A program made the position numbers and the translations under genes. 38,939 bases of DNA from Crocosphaera sp. GTDB taxonomy: Bacteria; Cyanobacteriota; Cyanobacteriia; Cyanobacteriales; Microcystaceae. Location of the stretch: positions 1 through 38,939 of the forward strand of contig JASJEA010000062.1 in the NCBI GenBank assembly GCA_030064935.1, written 5' to 3'. Each line of letters opens with the position of its first letter. Position 1 is the stretch's first letter. Below, one piece after another: positions 16,964 through 25,989 of this stretch. The notes beneath the pieces are model-generated. The model did no database searches. It was not told where the DNA came from and saw nothing but the letters and a program-made list of their open reading frames with translations.

Positions 16964-18460
16964 ATGCTCAAAAAACTTTTCTTCAGCAGTTTATTAGTAA
17001 TTATTCCGTTTTATTTAGGAAGTTGTACAAGCCAAAAAACTATCTTATCAATTTCCAGTGGTTCGGATGGAAGTGGCTATCAAAGAATTAGTTCTCAAAT
17101 TAAATTATCAGCCGATACAATAGAACAAATTAAAGTTACTGATCAATATAATTCTCAAGGTTCACAACAAAACCTACAACGTTTATTAAATAAAGAAGTG
17201 GACTTTGCTATCGTACAGTTAGATGTAGCCAGTGAAGCCATGAAGGAGGGCAAAGTTAATACTTTATTAGTCTTAACTCAGGAATATTTGCACATAGTAA
17301 CCAAAGCTGATTCTGAGATTGAAACTTTAGCGGATTTACAAGGAAAAAGAGTTATTGTTGGGGCAGAAGGTAGCGGAATTTATTTTACAGCTAAGCGAAT
17401 TTTTGAAGCTAGTAATATAACAGTTACAGAAGTAAAATCGAATGACGATAGACTAAATAAGCTAATTAATAATGAAGTTGATGCCTTTATTTATGTTGGA
17501 CCTTTAGCTACCAGTAAAAGTTTTAAAAAGGAATTAAAGCAGTCTCCAAAACTGCGTTTTCTTCCCATAGATTCTAGTTTAATTAATTATTTAACTATTC
17601 AATTTCCTGAGTCTTACCAAGGTAAAATTATTCCCCAAGGAACCTATAAACCTTTACCAGAATTACCGAATCAAGACTTACTAACTATTTCAACACCTGG
17701 GGCATTAATTACTCGTCCTGATGTCAATCAACGCAAAGTTTCTTTATTGACATGGGCGATTATTTCTAACTTTCGTAAATATGCTCCTTTCTATCCTGAA
17801 TTAGCTTCTCAACAAGATGCTAAACTGTTAACAGAAGGTTTAATTTATCTTCATCCTGGGGCACAACAAGTATTTAATAATGGTGATCCTAGAGTGGCAT
17901 GGCAACGTTATTTACAAGAAAATAAGCCTTTACAAGCTGCTTTTATTATGTTAATTAGTACCAGTAGTATTGGTTTTTTAATCCGTTGGTGGCGAAAAAG
18001 AAAGCAAAAAAATCTGCTCAAAGCTAACCTACAAACCATTCATGAATTAAGACATTTTTTAGATAAAAATCCTCAAAAAGCAAGGGAAGAAATTGAAGAT
18101 TTACGTCAAAAATATCGTTTAATGTTAATTGATGGTCAAGTAGCACCAGAAGTTTATGAACAAATTGAAAAAATGACACAAATATTCTCAGAGCAGTGTG
18201 AGAGATGGCAAGAAAAACAGAGAGAATCATCTCGTAATCAAATCTTAAAACTGATGGATGAATGGAGTAAACAACTACCAGAAAATTTATTTGTCAGACA
18301 CGAACAATTACAATCTAGTCATCCTCAATATCAAGAGATGTTGAAAACTGGACAATTAGACTTACAAACTTATTTGCAAATGATTCAACTTACTTTAACC
18401 TGGACAAAATTGCTTCCCTTAAGTGAATCAAAAGATAATAAAAGTCAGCTAGAAAATTAA
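16964..18460 (+). CDS. TAXI-family TRAP solute-binding lipoprotein with membrane helix and cytoplasmic tail
   Basis: The 498-residue protein begins with a lipoprotein signal, lipobox LGSC with C21 the expected lipidated residue. Residues about 25-310 form a TAXI-type periplasmic binding domain (ISSGSDGSGYQRISSQI, DFAIVQLDVASEA, DLQGKRVIVGAEGSGIYFTA). A membrane helix (about 324-343, IMLISTSSIGFLIRWW) and a charged, largely helical cytoplasmic tail to residue 498 follow. TAXI proteins normally feed solutes to TRAP permeases, but no permease gene is nearby. The tail suggests a sensor or scaffold role, which is inference. It is 15 bp downstream of rsmI. Confidence 0.85.
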   Translation: MLKKLFFSSLLVIIPFYLGSCTSQKTILSISSGSDGSGYQRISSQIKLSADTIEQIKVTDQYNSQGSQQNLQRLLNKEVDFAIVQLDVASEAMKEGKVNTLLVLTQEYLHIVTKADSEIETLADLQGKRVIVGAEGSGIYFTAKRIFEASNITVTEVKSNDDRLNKLINNEVDAFIYVGPLATSKSFKKELKQSPKLRFLPIDSSLINYLTIQFPESYQGKIIPQGTYKPLPELPNQDLLTISTPGALITRPDVNQRKVSLLTWAIISNFRKYAPFYPELASQQDAKLLTEGLIYLHPGAQQVFNNGDPRVAWQRYLQENKPLQAAFIMLISTSSIGFLIRWWRKRKQKNLLKANLQTIHELRHFLDKNPQKAREEIEDLRQKYRLMLIDGQVAPEVYEQIEKMTQIFSEQCERWQEKQRESSRNQILKLMDEWSKQLPENLFVRHEQLQSSHPQYQEMLKTGQLDLQTYLQMIQLTLTWTKLLPLSESKDNKSQLEN

Positions 18461-18516
18461 TCAACATAATATTTAAAAGACTATGTTACTATTCATATGT
18501 CGAGGATAAATACTGT

Positions 18517-19530
18517 ATGCTATCAATTTCATCTCACCTGAAAGAAAAATTATCCCAACCCTTAATAATAGGTTCTGTTGAAGTGAAAAGTAGAGTTTTA
18601 CAGTCTCCTTTATCAGGGGTAACTGATTTAGTTTTTCGTCGTTTAGTTAGACGTTATGCCCCTAATTCTATGATGTATACTGAGATGGTAAGTGCCACAG
18701 AAATTCATCATTTAAAACAACTTCCTAAGCTTATGGAAATTGATGCTAATGAACAACCGATTAGTATTCAATTATTTGATTGTCGTCCAGATTTTATGGC
18801 AGAAGCAGCACAAAAAGCAGTATTAGAAGGTGCAAAAACAATCGATATTAATATGGGTTGCCCTGTTAATAAAATAACTAAAAAAGGAGGAGGATCTTCA
18901 TTATTAAGACAACCAGAAACAGCAACAAAAATTGTTGAAGAAGTTGTTAAAGCTGTTAATATTCCTGTAACCGTAAAAACTAGGATAGGCTGGAATGATA
19001 ATGAAATTAATATCTTAGAATTTGCTAAAAAAATGGAAGATTCTGGTGCTTCTATGTTAACCATTCATGGTAGAACCCGCGCCCAAGGTTATACAGGTAA
19101 TGCCCGTTGGGAGTGGATTAAAAAAGTCAAAGAAGTTGTCAAAATTCCAGTGATCGCTAATGGAGATATTTTCTCTCTTGAAGCGGCTATCAACTGTTTA
19201 GAAATAACAGGAGCAGATGGTGTAATGTGTTCTAGAGGAACCTTAGGTTATCCTTTTTTAGCGGGAGAAATTGACTATTTTTTTCGTACAGGAAATTTAT
19301 ATCCCAGTCCAACTATAATCGAAAAATTAGAATGTGCTAAAGAACATTTACAAGGTTTATGGGAATATAAAGGAAAACGAGGTATTTATCAAGCCAGAAA
19401 ACATCTTAGTTGGTATTGTAAAGGATTTCCTGGCGCATCAGAATTGAGAGATAAAGTATCTCGTATTGAAACAGTTGAGGAAGGTTATAGTTTATTAGAT
19501 AAGGCTATTGAATGGAGAATTGAGAATTGA
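18517..19530 (+). CDS. tRNA dihydrouridine synthase, DusB-type
   Basis: Dus enzymes reduce uridines to dihydrouridine in tRNA D-loops with FMN and NAD(P)H. The 337-residue TIM-barrel protein has the family start VLQSPLSGVTDLVFRRLVRR, the catalytic cysteine C115 in DINMGCPVNKITKKGGGSSLL, VKTRIGW, TIHGRTRAQGYTGNARW and the FMN-phosphate segment IANGDIF. The ATG at 18517 is used. The stop at 19528-19530 lies inside a GAGAATT heptamer tract, so the last residues (WRIEN) are repeat-encoded. Related cyanobacterial proteins are named DusB or Dus; the exact position modified is not known. Confidence 0.92.
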   Translation: MLSISSHLKEKLSQPLIIGSVEVKSRVLQSPLSGVTDLVFRRLVRRYAPNSMMYTEMVSATEIHHLKQLPKLMEIDANEQPISIQLFDCRPDFMAEAAQKAVLEGAKTIDINMGCPVNKITKKGGGSSLLRQPETATKIVEEVVKAVNIPVTVKTRIGWNDNEINILEFAKKMEDSGASMLTIHGRTRAQGYTGNARWEWIKKVKEVVKIPVIANGDIFSLEAAINCLEITGADGVMCSRGTLGYPFLAGEIDYFFRTGNLYPSPTIIEKLECAKEHLQGLWEYKGKRGIYQARKHLSWYCKGFPGASELRDKVSRIETVEEGYSLLDKAIEWRIEN

Positions 19531-19538
19531 GAATTGAG
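19515..19538. repeat. Heptamer tandem repeat overlapping the dus stop codon
   Basis: Three perfect copies of GAGAATT (19515-19535) plus GAG run from the last codons of dus into the intergenic space. It is a short STRR-type array whose phase supplies the TGA stop. Confidence 0.85.
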
Positions 19539-19615
19539 CAGTTATTCCTAGTTGTTGTCTCCTTCAAAATCTGTTACTTTATAAACGCTGAAATTTGATT
19601 CTAGGTAATAAATTA

Positions 19616-20995
19616 ATGTTAAAAAATGAAACTATTACAATGATAGTTAAGGAACAATATCAATATTTCTTGTCAGGAAGAACACAAAGTATTATATTTC
19701 GTAAGCAACAGTTAAAAAAACTGAAACAGTTAATGATTGATTACGAAAATGAAATATCAGAAGCTTTATATAAGGACCTAGGTAAATCTCAATTTGAAAG
19801 TTACTTAGCAGAAATTAGAATAATAAAAGAAGAAATTAATTATGCTCTAAAACACCTCAAAAAATGGCTTAAGTCTCGCTCTGTTTCTACGCCCATTGAA
19901 CAATTTCCTGCTACTGCATTTATTCAGCCCCAACCTAAAGGTGTTGTGTTAATTATTAGTCCTTGGAATTATCCCTTTTCTCTTGCTGTACTACCATTGA
20001 TAGGAGCGATAGCTGCTGGAAATTGTGCTATTGTTAAACCTTCAGAAATAAGTATTCATACTTCCAAACTACTCGAAAAAATCATCAATAATAATTTTGA
20101 TTCTGCTTATATTAAAATTGTAGAAGGAGGAAAAGAAATAAGTCAAAAATTATTACAAGAAAAATTTGATCACATTTTTTTTACAGGAAGTCCTTCTGTT
20201 GGAAAAATTGTTATGGAAGCGGCTACAAAAAATTTAACACCAGTTACTTTAGAGTTAGGCGGAAAAAGTCCCTGTATTGTTGACAAAAATATTAATCTAA
20301 AAGAAACAGCAAAGCGTATTATTTGGGGTAAATTTATCAATGCAGGACAAAGTTGTATTGCCCCTGATTATTTATTAGTTAATCAACGAATAAAATCAAC
20401 ATTATTAGAAGCACTTTGTCAAGCAATTCAAGAATTTTTCGGAGAAGAACCTTCCAAAAGTCCAGATTATGGCAGAATTATTAATGAGCATCATTTCAAA
20501 AGATTATCTGCTTTATTACAGTCGGGAAAAATTATTATAGGTGGTCAATTTATCCCTGAAATGCGTTATATTTCTCCTACAATTATGGATGAAGTTTCCG
20601 CAAATTTTCCTATTATGCAAGAAGAAATCTTCGGACCTATCTTACCCATCATAGATTATAAGGAAATAGAAGAAGCCATTACCTTCATTAATCAACGTCC
20701 TAAACCTTTAGCAATCTATCTGTTTTCTAATGATAAAAAACAGCAGAAGATAGTCATAGAAAAAACCATATCTGGAGCAGTTTGTCTCAATGATACAGTG
20801 ATGCAGTATGGGGTTCCCCAGTTACCCTTTGGAGGCATTGGAAATAGTGGGATAGGTAGTTATCACGGCAAAGCAAGTTTTGATATATTCTCCCATTATA
20901 AAAGTGTCTTAAATCGTTCTTTTTGGTTAGAAACTAATTTGCGCTTTCCCCCCTATAAAGGTAAATTAAAGTGGTTCAAACGCCTTTTAGGGTGA
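19616..20995 (+). CDS. Aldehyde dehydrogenase, ALDH3-like (fatty or apocarotenal aldehyde type)
   Basis: NAD(P)-dependent oxidation of aldehydes to acids. From the ATG at 19616 the protein has 459 residues; a TTG at 19595 would add seven. The catalytic cysteine is C247 in NAGQSCIAPDYLL and the general base is E213 in VTLELGGKSP. The cofactor loops PWNYPFSL and FTGSPSVGK are present. The short N-terminus and a C-terminus rich in basic and hydrophobic residues fit the ALDH3 class. As I recall, cyanobacterial relatives such as slr0091 act on long-chain or apocarotenal aldehydes; the substrate here is inferred. Neighbours give no pathway clue. Confidence 0.9.
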   Translation: MLKNETITMIVKEQYQYFLSGRTQSIIFRKQQLKKLKQLMIDYENEISEALYKDLGKSQFESYLAEIRIIKEEINYALKHLKKWLKSRSVSTPIEQFPATAFIQPQPKGVVLIISPWNYPFSLAVLPLIGAIAAGNCAIVKPSEISIHTSKLLEKIINNNFDSAYIKIVEGGKEISQKLLQEKFDHIFFTGSPSVGKIVMEAATKNLTPVTLELGGKSPCIVDKNINLKETAKRIIWGKFINAGQSCIAPDYLLVNQRIKSTLLEALCQAIQEFFGEEPSKSPDYGRIINEHHFKRLSALLQSGKIIIGGQFIPEMRYISPTIMDEVSANFPIMQEEIFGPILPIIDYKEIEEAITFINQRPKPLAIYLFSNDKKQQKIVIEKTISGAVCLNDTVMQYGVPQLPFGGIGNSGIGSYHGKASFDIFSHYKSVLNRSFWLETNLRFPPYKGKLKWFKRLLG

Positions 20996-21021
20996 AAAAA
21001 TTGGAGTGAGCTAAAAGCTTT

Positions 21022-22506
21022 ATGAGTAGCATTGATTGGGTTATTGTAGCCATTTATGCCATCATTGTCATTGGTATTGGTATTGCTGCGAGTCGCCAAC
21101 AAAATAACACCGATGAATATTTTCGGGGCTCACGGAAACTCCCTTGGTGGGCAGTGGGTTTTTCCATTATTGCCACTTCCTTCTCTGCCGCCTCACTGTT
21201 AGGGGGACCAGGAGAAGGCTATAATCATGGTTTTCTCTACCTACAACTTCAATTGGGGGATTTAATTGGCTATAGTCTTGTCATTTTGTTATTCATCCCT
21301 TTTTTTGTACGCTTAAATCTCACCACCGCCTATGAATATCTAGAAAGACGCTTCGATGCCAAAACCCGCTCATTCGGCTCACTCTGTTTTTTATTATTCG
21401 TCATCGCACGGTTAGGGGGGCTCTTATACGCAGCTTCTCTGGTGGTTGCTACCGTCACGGGATTATCCTTACCCGTAAGCATCTTGTTGGTGGGTATTAT
21501 CTCCATCGTTTACACCGTCACAGGAGGGATTGCCGCCGTCGTTTGGACTGATGTACTTCAGTTTGTCATGATTTTCCTGGGTTTAGCAGCCGGGATTTGG
21601 ACTCTACAATCATCCGTTTCTGGGGGTTTGGGGGAACTTTGGCTTGCTGCCTCAGAAGGGGGAAAACTAACCTTAATTAACCTATCTTGGGAACCCGCCT
21701 CGATTCGTTCCTTACCCACTGCTTTATTCGCCTATGGTATGCTTTCCTTTGCGGTGGCTGGGACCAACCAACAATCTGTACAACGCTATGTCTCTTGTGC
21801 TGACGTTTCCGACGCGCGCAAAGCCATCTTTCTGGGTTGGTTTTCGGGGTTTGTTGGGGTTGCTGCTACCCTGTTACTGGGTGTTTTATTATTTGGCTTT
21901 TATTCCCTAAATTCTGGACTTCCCAACGATATCAAACCCGACGGCATTCTTTCCTATTTTATTGTCAACCAAGTACCTCCAGGAGCATCAGGATTTCTGG
22001 TGGCAGCCATTTTTGCAGCAGCCATGTCATCCATTGATTCAGCCCTTCATTCCTTAGCCACCTGCATAACTGTTGACTTTTACCAACGTTATGCCCCATC
22101 AAAACCCAGTGATTCTCAATCGTTACGAGTCGCACAAGGTTTAATTATCCTTTGGGGAATTTTGGGTATTCTGGCAGCCTTTTATGTCGCTTCAACGGGA
22201 GAACCATTGCTACCCTTTCTTATTCAATATACCACTCTATTTTTGGGACCATTACTAGGGATTTTTTTGATGGGAGTTTTGATACCTCGTATTAATGCAA
22301 AAGGGGCATTTTACGGCACCATTGCTTCAATTATCTTGCTCATAGTTGGTTCAAATTTCGGTTGGTTTACCTTTCCTGGTATTTGGCGTTCTGCTATTAC
22401 TGCTCCTGTTGCCGTTATATTCGGTTTAGCTATTTCCCTGCTGAGTGAAAAACCAACCAATCGCTCTCTAGATGGGCTGACTTTTTGGCATCAAAAAGAT
22501 GACTAA
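21022..22506 (+). CDS. Sodium/solute symporter (SSS family)
   Basis: The 494-residue protein has about 13 membrane helices and the SSS signature order: DEYFRGSRKLPWWAVGFSIIATSFSAASLLGGPGEGY near the N-terminus, TAYEYLERRFDAKTRSFGS, VYTVTGGIAAVVWTDVLQ, and AAIFAAAMSSIDSALHSLAT, which contains the conserved serine of the second sodium site. It uses a sodium gradient to import a solute; specificity (sugar, proline, pantothenate or other) cannot be told. The ATG at 21022 has a GGAG-type ribosome site. It starts 26 bp after the aldehyde dehydrogenase stop but is visibly richer in G and C than the AT-rich genes before it. Confidence 0.92.
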   Translation: MSSIDWVIVAIYAIIVIGIGIAASRQQNNTDEYFRGSRKLPWWAVGFSIIATSFSAASLLGGPGEGYNHGFLYLQLQLGDLIGYSLVILLFIPFFVRLNLTTAYEYLERRFDAKTRSFGSLCFLLFVIARLGGLLYAASLVVATVTGLSLPVSILLVGIISIVYTVTGGIAAVVWTDVLQFVMIFLGLAAGIWTLQSSVSGGLGELWLAASEGGKLTLINLSWEPASIRSLPTALFAYGMLSFAVAGTNQQSVQRYVSCADVSDARKAIFLGWFSGFVGVAATLLLGVLLFGFYSLNSGLPNDIKPDGILSYFIVNQVPPGASGFLVAAIFAAAMSSIDSALHSLATCITVDFYQRYAPSKPSDSQSLRVAQGLIILWGILGILAAFYVASTGEPLLPFLIQYTTLFLGPLLGIFLMGVLIPRINAKGAFYGTIASIILLIVGSNFGWFTFPGIWRSAITAPVAVIFGLAISLLSEKPTNRSLDGLTFWHQKDD

Positions 22507-22622
22507 GTATTAAAAATGATTAATATTTGTATAAATTATAAAACTTATATTAAGTAATCAAAAAAAGAAAAAAATCATCGGCATGGTAAGCTGAAATCAA
22601 CCACTTTTTATAGGGTAAATTA

Positions 22623-23978
22623 GTGACTGAAGTTCCAAAAAGTTTCCTCCAACAATTAGAAGATGCTGCCCAAGGTATTGAAGATCCTAAAGCGGCTGCT
22701 TTAGCTAAAATTAGGTTAGTCGGAAAATGGATTGCTGTTTGTCCTGTGGACTTTTTTAACGAGTTAAGAGAACATAATCCCATCCTACCAACCCCAGCAT
22801 TTACATTAGTAACTCGCTATCAAGATGTTAGAGATGTTTTGCGACTTAACCATATTTTTAGCACCGATTTACTCAAGGAAGGTACTCTTAAATATATTGG
22901 TAATACAGTAATTGAATTGCCTCCATCTGCTGAATATGAAAGGCGAAAATCAGTTTTGCGTTTAGCCTTTCCGATGGAAGATGTTGAGCGTTATGCAAGA
23001 ATTTCCCTAGAAGAATCTCAAAAGTTATTAAGTCAAGTTAAACCAGATACTCCTTTTGATTTGGTTGACTATGCCAAAAGACTACCGGCTGCTTCTTTAT
23101 CTCGATATTTAGGTTTTGACGAATTACCCCCTGAAAAAGTTGTTCAATGGACTCATGAAATCAACGATGGTGCTATCAGAAACCTCTATAACGATCCAAA
23201 AATTAGTGAAAAGGCAACGACATCTAGTCAAGAAATAAAATCAAGAATGATGAATATTCTTGAAAAAACTAGAGATGAATTACCGCAAGAAAAATCAGAG
23301 GATGAACTCGGTTTCTTCGAGCGTTTGTTTGGTTTACATAAATATAGAGAAGCTCCTAAACCACCGACTGAACCCAGCACCTTGCAACGTTATTTAATGA
23401 TGCAGTCTGTAGATACAACTTACACAGATGATCAAGATATTATCAGTAGTTTGTTATTTATGATGACCTCTTGTGTTGATTTAACTTCTGGGTCAATTAC
23501 TAACATTGTTGTTGAACTAATGCAACGCCCTGAGATACTCAAAAAAGCCGTCATTGCTGCCAAAAATGATCGTGACGAAGAATTCGCAGGATATGTTTGG
23601 GAAGCCTTACGATTCCGTCCTTCTTTGTGTGGTTTTATTAGCACCTGTGTTGAAGATTATACCCTAGGACATGGCACTGATTATGAACAAGTGATTCCCA
23701 AAGGAACCCTCGTTTTTATCTGTAGTAGTGGAGCGATGCATGATCCTCGTGTGATCGATTCTCCTGAAGAATTTATCACAGGAAGACCTCCCCATTTAGC
23801 CTATACTTTTTTTGAAGCAGGACTTCATACTTGTCATGGAAAATACTTTTCTATGGCCCATATTCCCCTAGCGGTAAAAGAATTATTTAAACTGGGTGTC
23901 CCCGAAAATGTTGATGATTTCCCTGTAATTTATAGCTATCCAGAAAACTCTTTCCATATCAAATTCAACCCCGCTTAA
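22623..23978 (+). CDS. Cytochrome P450 family protein
   Basis: The 451-residue protein has the P450 heme-thiolate loop FFEAGLHTCHG (F397, G400, C404) and the K-helix ExxR as E327-R330 in WEALRFRP. The I-helix region reads MMTSCVDLTSGS, a divergent form of the usual A/G-G-x-D/E-T. There is no membrane anchor, so it is probably soluble. The sequence does not resemble the common CYP120 or CYP110 cyanobacterial types in the parts I can judge, and the substrate is unknown. Start is GTG at 22623. A good terminator follows at 24009, so it is likely transcribed alone. Confidence 0.85.
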   Translation: MTEVPKSFLQQLEDAAQGIEDPKAAALAKIRLVGKWIAVCPVDFFNELREHNPILPTPAFTLVTRYQDVRDVLRLNHIFSTDLLKEGTLKYIGNTVIELPPSAEYERRKSVLRLAFPMEDVERYARISLEESQKLLSQVKPDTPFDLVDYAKRLPAASLSRYLGFDELPPEKVVQWTHEINDGAIRNLYNDPKISEKATTSSQEIKSRMMNILEKTRDELPQEKSEDELGFFERLFGLHKYREAPKPPTEPSTLQRYLMMQSVDTTYTDDQDIISSLLFMMTSCVDLTSGSITNIVVELMQRPEILKKAVIAAKNDRDEEFAGYVWEALRFRPSLCGFISTCVEDYTLGHGTDYEQVIPKGTLVFICSSGAMHDPRVIDSPEEFITGRPPHLAYTFFEAGLHTCHGKYFSMAHIPLAVKELFKLGVPENVDDFPVIYSYPENSFHIKFNPA

Positions 23979-24008
23979 ATTAAGGTTAAGCTTAAATTAA
24001 GTTTAAAG

Positions 24009-24037
24009 ATAGAGACGTTACCTAAAAACGTCTCTAT
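24009..24037 (+). terminator. Terminator after the P450 gene
   Basis: ATAGAGACGTT (24009-24019) pairs perfectly with AACGTCTCTAT (24027-24037) around a 7-nt loop and is followed by ACTTTTCCC. It lies 31 nt past the P450 stop. Confidence 0.8.
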
Positions 24038-24095
24038 ACTTTTCCCAAAGGAACAATCATGAACCCTTGCTCCCTTGAATAAGAAGGTCAATCAA

Positions 24096-24160
24096 AATGT
24101 AGAATGTAGAATGTGGAATTACCTCCAACTTGAGTAGGAGGCTTGGAACCCTTTTTTTGG
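24096..24160. repeat. Heptamer repeat and hairpins in the guaA upstream region
   Basis: Three AATGTAG-type heptamers (24096-24116) are followed by a CCTCC/GGAGG hairpin (24122-24126 with 24137-24141) and an ACCC-T7-GGGT hairpin (about 24148-24162). The 318-bp space between the P450 gene and guaA also holds the P450 terminator. The hairpins may belong to a guaA leader, but no known riboswitch is recognisable. Confidence 0.5.
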
Positions 24161-24296
24161 GTCAATATATCAAACTATTGATACTAACCATAAAGAAAAA
24201 CAATGCTATACTGACAGGAATATTTAAAGATAATTTATTCAGTAATTATCGACTTGTGTTCTCTCAATTATCTCTAATTTTTTCTATCCTCAAAAC

Positions 24297-25925
24297 GTGA
24301 CTACTCAAACACCTTCCCTTCCTACTACCCCAGAGACTTCACCCCCCAAACCCTTTGAGAAAAGTCTTAATCGCCAAATAATAGTTATTCTAGACTTTGG
24401 TTCTCAATACTCGGAATTAATTGCTCGTCGTATTCGAGAAACCCAGGTTTATTCCGAAGTTTTATCCTATCGTACTACTGCCGAAAAATTAGCCCAACTG
24501 AACCCTAAAGGGATTATCTTATCAGGGGGTCCCAATTCGGTTTATGATGATCGCGCTCCCCAATGTGATCCCGATATCTGGCAACTCGGTATCCCCATCT
24601 TAGGGGTTTGCTACGGAATGCAGCTAATGGTCAAACAATTGGGGGGAAAAGTTGAACCAGCCAAACGAGGGGAATATGGTAAAGCATCCCTTCATATTGA
24701 CGATCCCACCGACTTATTGACCAATGTGGAAGACGGTTCTACTATGTGGATGAGTCATGGAGACTCTTGTACCCGTCTTCCTGAAGGGTTTGAAATTCTA
24801 GCCCATACAGAAAACACCCTTTGTGCAGCGATCGCCCATCATGAGAAAAAACTCTTTGGGGTACAGTTTCACCCTGAAGTTGTCCATTCGGTGGATGGGA
24901 TCGCCCTGATTCGCAACTTTGTCTATCATATTTGTCACTGTGAACCCACTTGGACTACAGAAGCCTTTGTCGATGAAACCATTCGTGAGATCAGGGCCAA
25001 AGTAGGAGAAAAAAGAGTCTTACTAGCTTTATCTGGTGGAGTAGACTCCTCAACCCTAGCCTTCTTGCTCTATCAGGCCATTGGGGATAGACTCACCTGT
25101 ATGTTTATCGACCAAGGGTTCATGCGCAAAGGGGAACCAGAACGCCTCATGGACATCTTCGATAAACGATTTCACATACCCGTTGAATACGTGAACGCCA
25201 GGGAACGTTTCATCAGCAAACTTGAAGGTGTCACCGATCCTGAGAAAAAACGCCGTCTCATTGGCCATGAGTTTATCCAAGTCTTTGAAGAAGAGTCCAA
25301 GCGTCTGGGCCCCTTTGACTACTTAGCCCAAGGAACCCTATATCCTGATGTTATCGAGTCAGCTGATACCAATGTTGACCCGAAAACAGGGGAACGAGTT
25401 GCGGTTAAAATTAAAAGCCATCATAATGTGGGCGGGCTTCCCAAAGACCTCCGCTTTAAGTTAGTTGAACCCCTCCGTAAGTTATTTAAGGACGAAGTGC
25501 GTAAAGTCGGTCGATCCATTGGTCTTCCCGAAGAAATTGTACGCCGTCATCCGTTCCCTGGACCGGGTTTGGCTATTCGTATTATTGGAGAAGTGACTTC
25601 AGAACGCTTAAATATCTTACGAGATGCCGATTTTGTGGTTCGGGACGAGATTAGTAAACAGGGAATGTATCATGACTTTTGGCAAGCATTTGCAGTTCTT
25701 TTACCTGTTCGTAGCGTCGGTGTTATGGGAGATCAACGAACCTATGCCCATCCTATTGTTTTACGCTGCATCACCAGCGAAGACGGTATGACTGCAGACT
25801 GGGCGAGGGTTCCTTACGATCTCTTAGAAATCATCTCTAACCGTATTGTTAATGAAGTCAAAGGGGTCAACCGTGTGGTCTATGACATCACATCGAAACC
25901 CCCAGGAACCATTGAATGGGAGTAA
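24297..25925 (+). CDS. guaA: GMP synthase (glutamine-hydrolysing)
   Basis: GuaA aminates XMP to GMP using glutamine and ATP. The 542-residue protein contains a class I glutamine amidotransferase domain (triad C105 in [10 protein letters not shown]192 and E194 in VQFHPEVVH), an ATP pyrophosphatase domain with the P-loop SGGVDSS (residues 246-252), and the C-terminal dimerisation domain ending KPPGTIEWE. Start is GTG at 24297, giving a short Pro/Thr-rich leader of about 25 residues before the amidotransferase domain; this leader may be shorter in vivo. It stands alone, convergent with htrA across a shared hairpin. Confidence 0.97.
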   Translation: MTTQTPSLPTTPETSPPKPFEKSLNRQIIVILDFGSQYSELIARRIRETQVYSEVLSYRTTAEKLAQLNPKGIILSGGPNSVYDDRAPQCDPDIWQLGIPILGVCYGMQLMVKQLGGKVEPAKRGEYGKASLHIDDPTDLLTNVEDGSTMWMSHGDSCTRLPEGFEILAHTENTLCAAIAHHEKKLFGVQFHPEVVHSVDGIALIRNFVYHICHCEPTWTTEAFVDETIREIRAKVGEKRVLLALSGGVDSSTLAFLLYQAIGDRLTCMFIDQGFMRKGEPERLMDIFDKRFHIPVEYVNARERFISKLEGVTDPEKKRRLIGHEFIQVFEEESKRLGPFDYLAQGTLYPDVIESADTNVDPKTGERVAVKIKSHHNVGGLPKDLRFKLVEPLRKLFKDEVRKVGRSIGLPEEIVRRHPFPGPGLAIRIIGEVTSERLNILRDADFVVRDEISKQGMYHDFWQAFAVLLPVRSVGVMGDQRTYAHPIVLRCITSEDGMTADWARVPYDLLEIISNRIVNEVKGVNRVVYDITSKPPGTIEWE

Positions 25926-25942
25926 ATCAATCCCCTAGTTGA

Positions 25943-25978
25943 GAATGTAGAATTGGGCATGAATTTGATTCTGCATTC
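25943..25978. terminator. Hairpin between convergent guaA and htrA
   Basis: GAATGTAGAAT (25943-25953) pairs with ATTCTGCATTC (25968-25978) with one G-U type mismatch around a 14-nt loop. It fills the 64-bp gap between the two stop codons and probably ends both transcripts. The left arm resembles the AATGTAG heptamers near 24096. Confidence 0.5.
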
Positions 25979-25989
25979 TTGATTTCACA

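Noticed and set aside
24096-24296. Purine riboswitch upstream of guaA
   Set aside because: Hairpins are present but no purine-riboswitch core or loop-loop pattern is visible.
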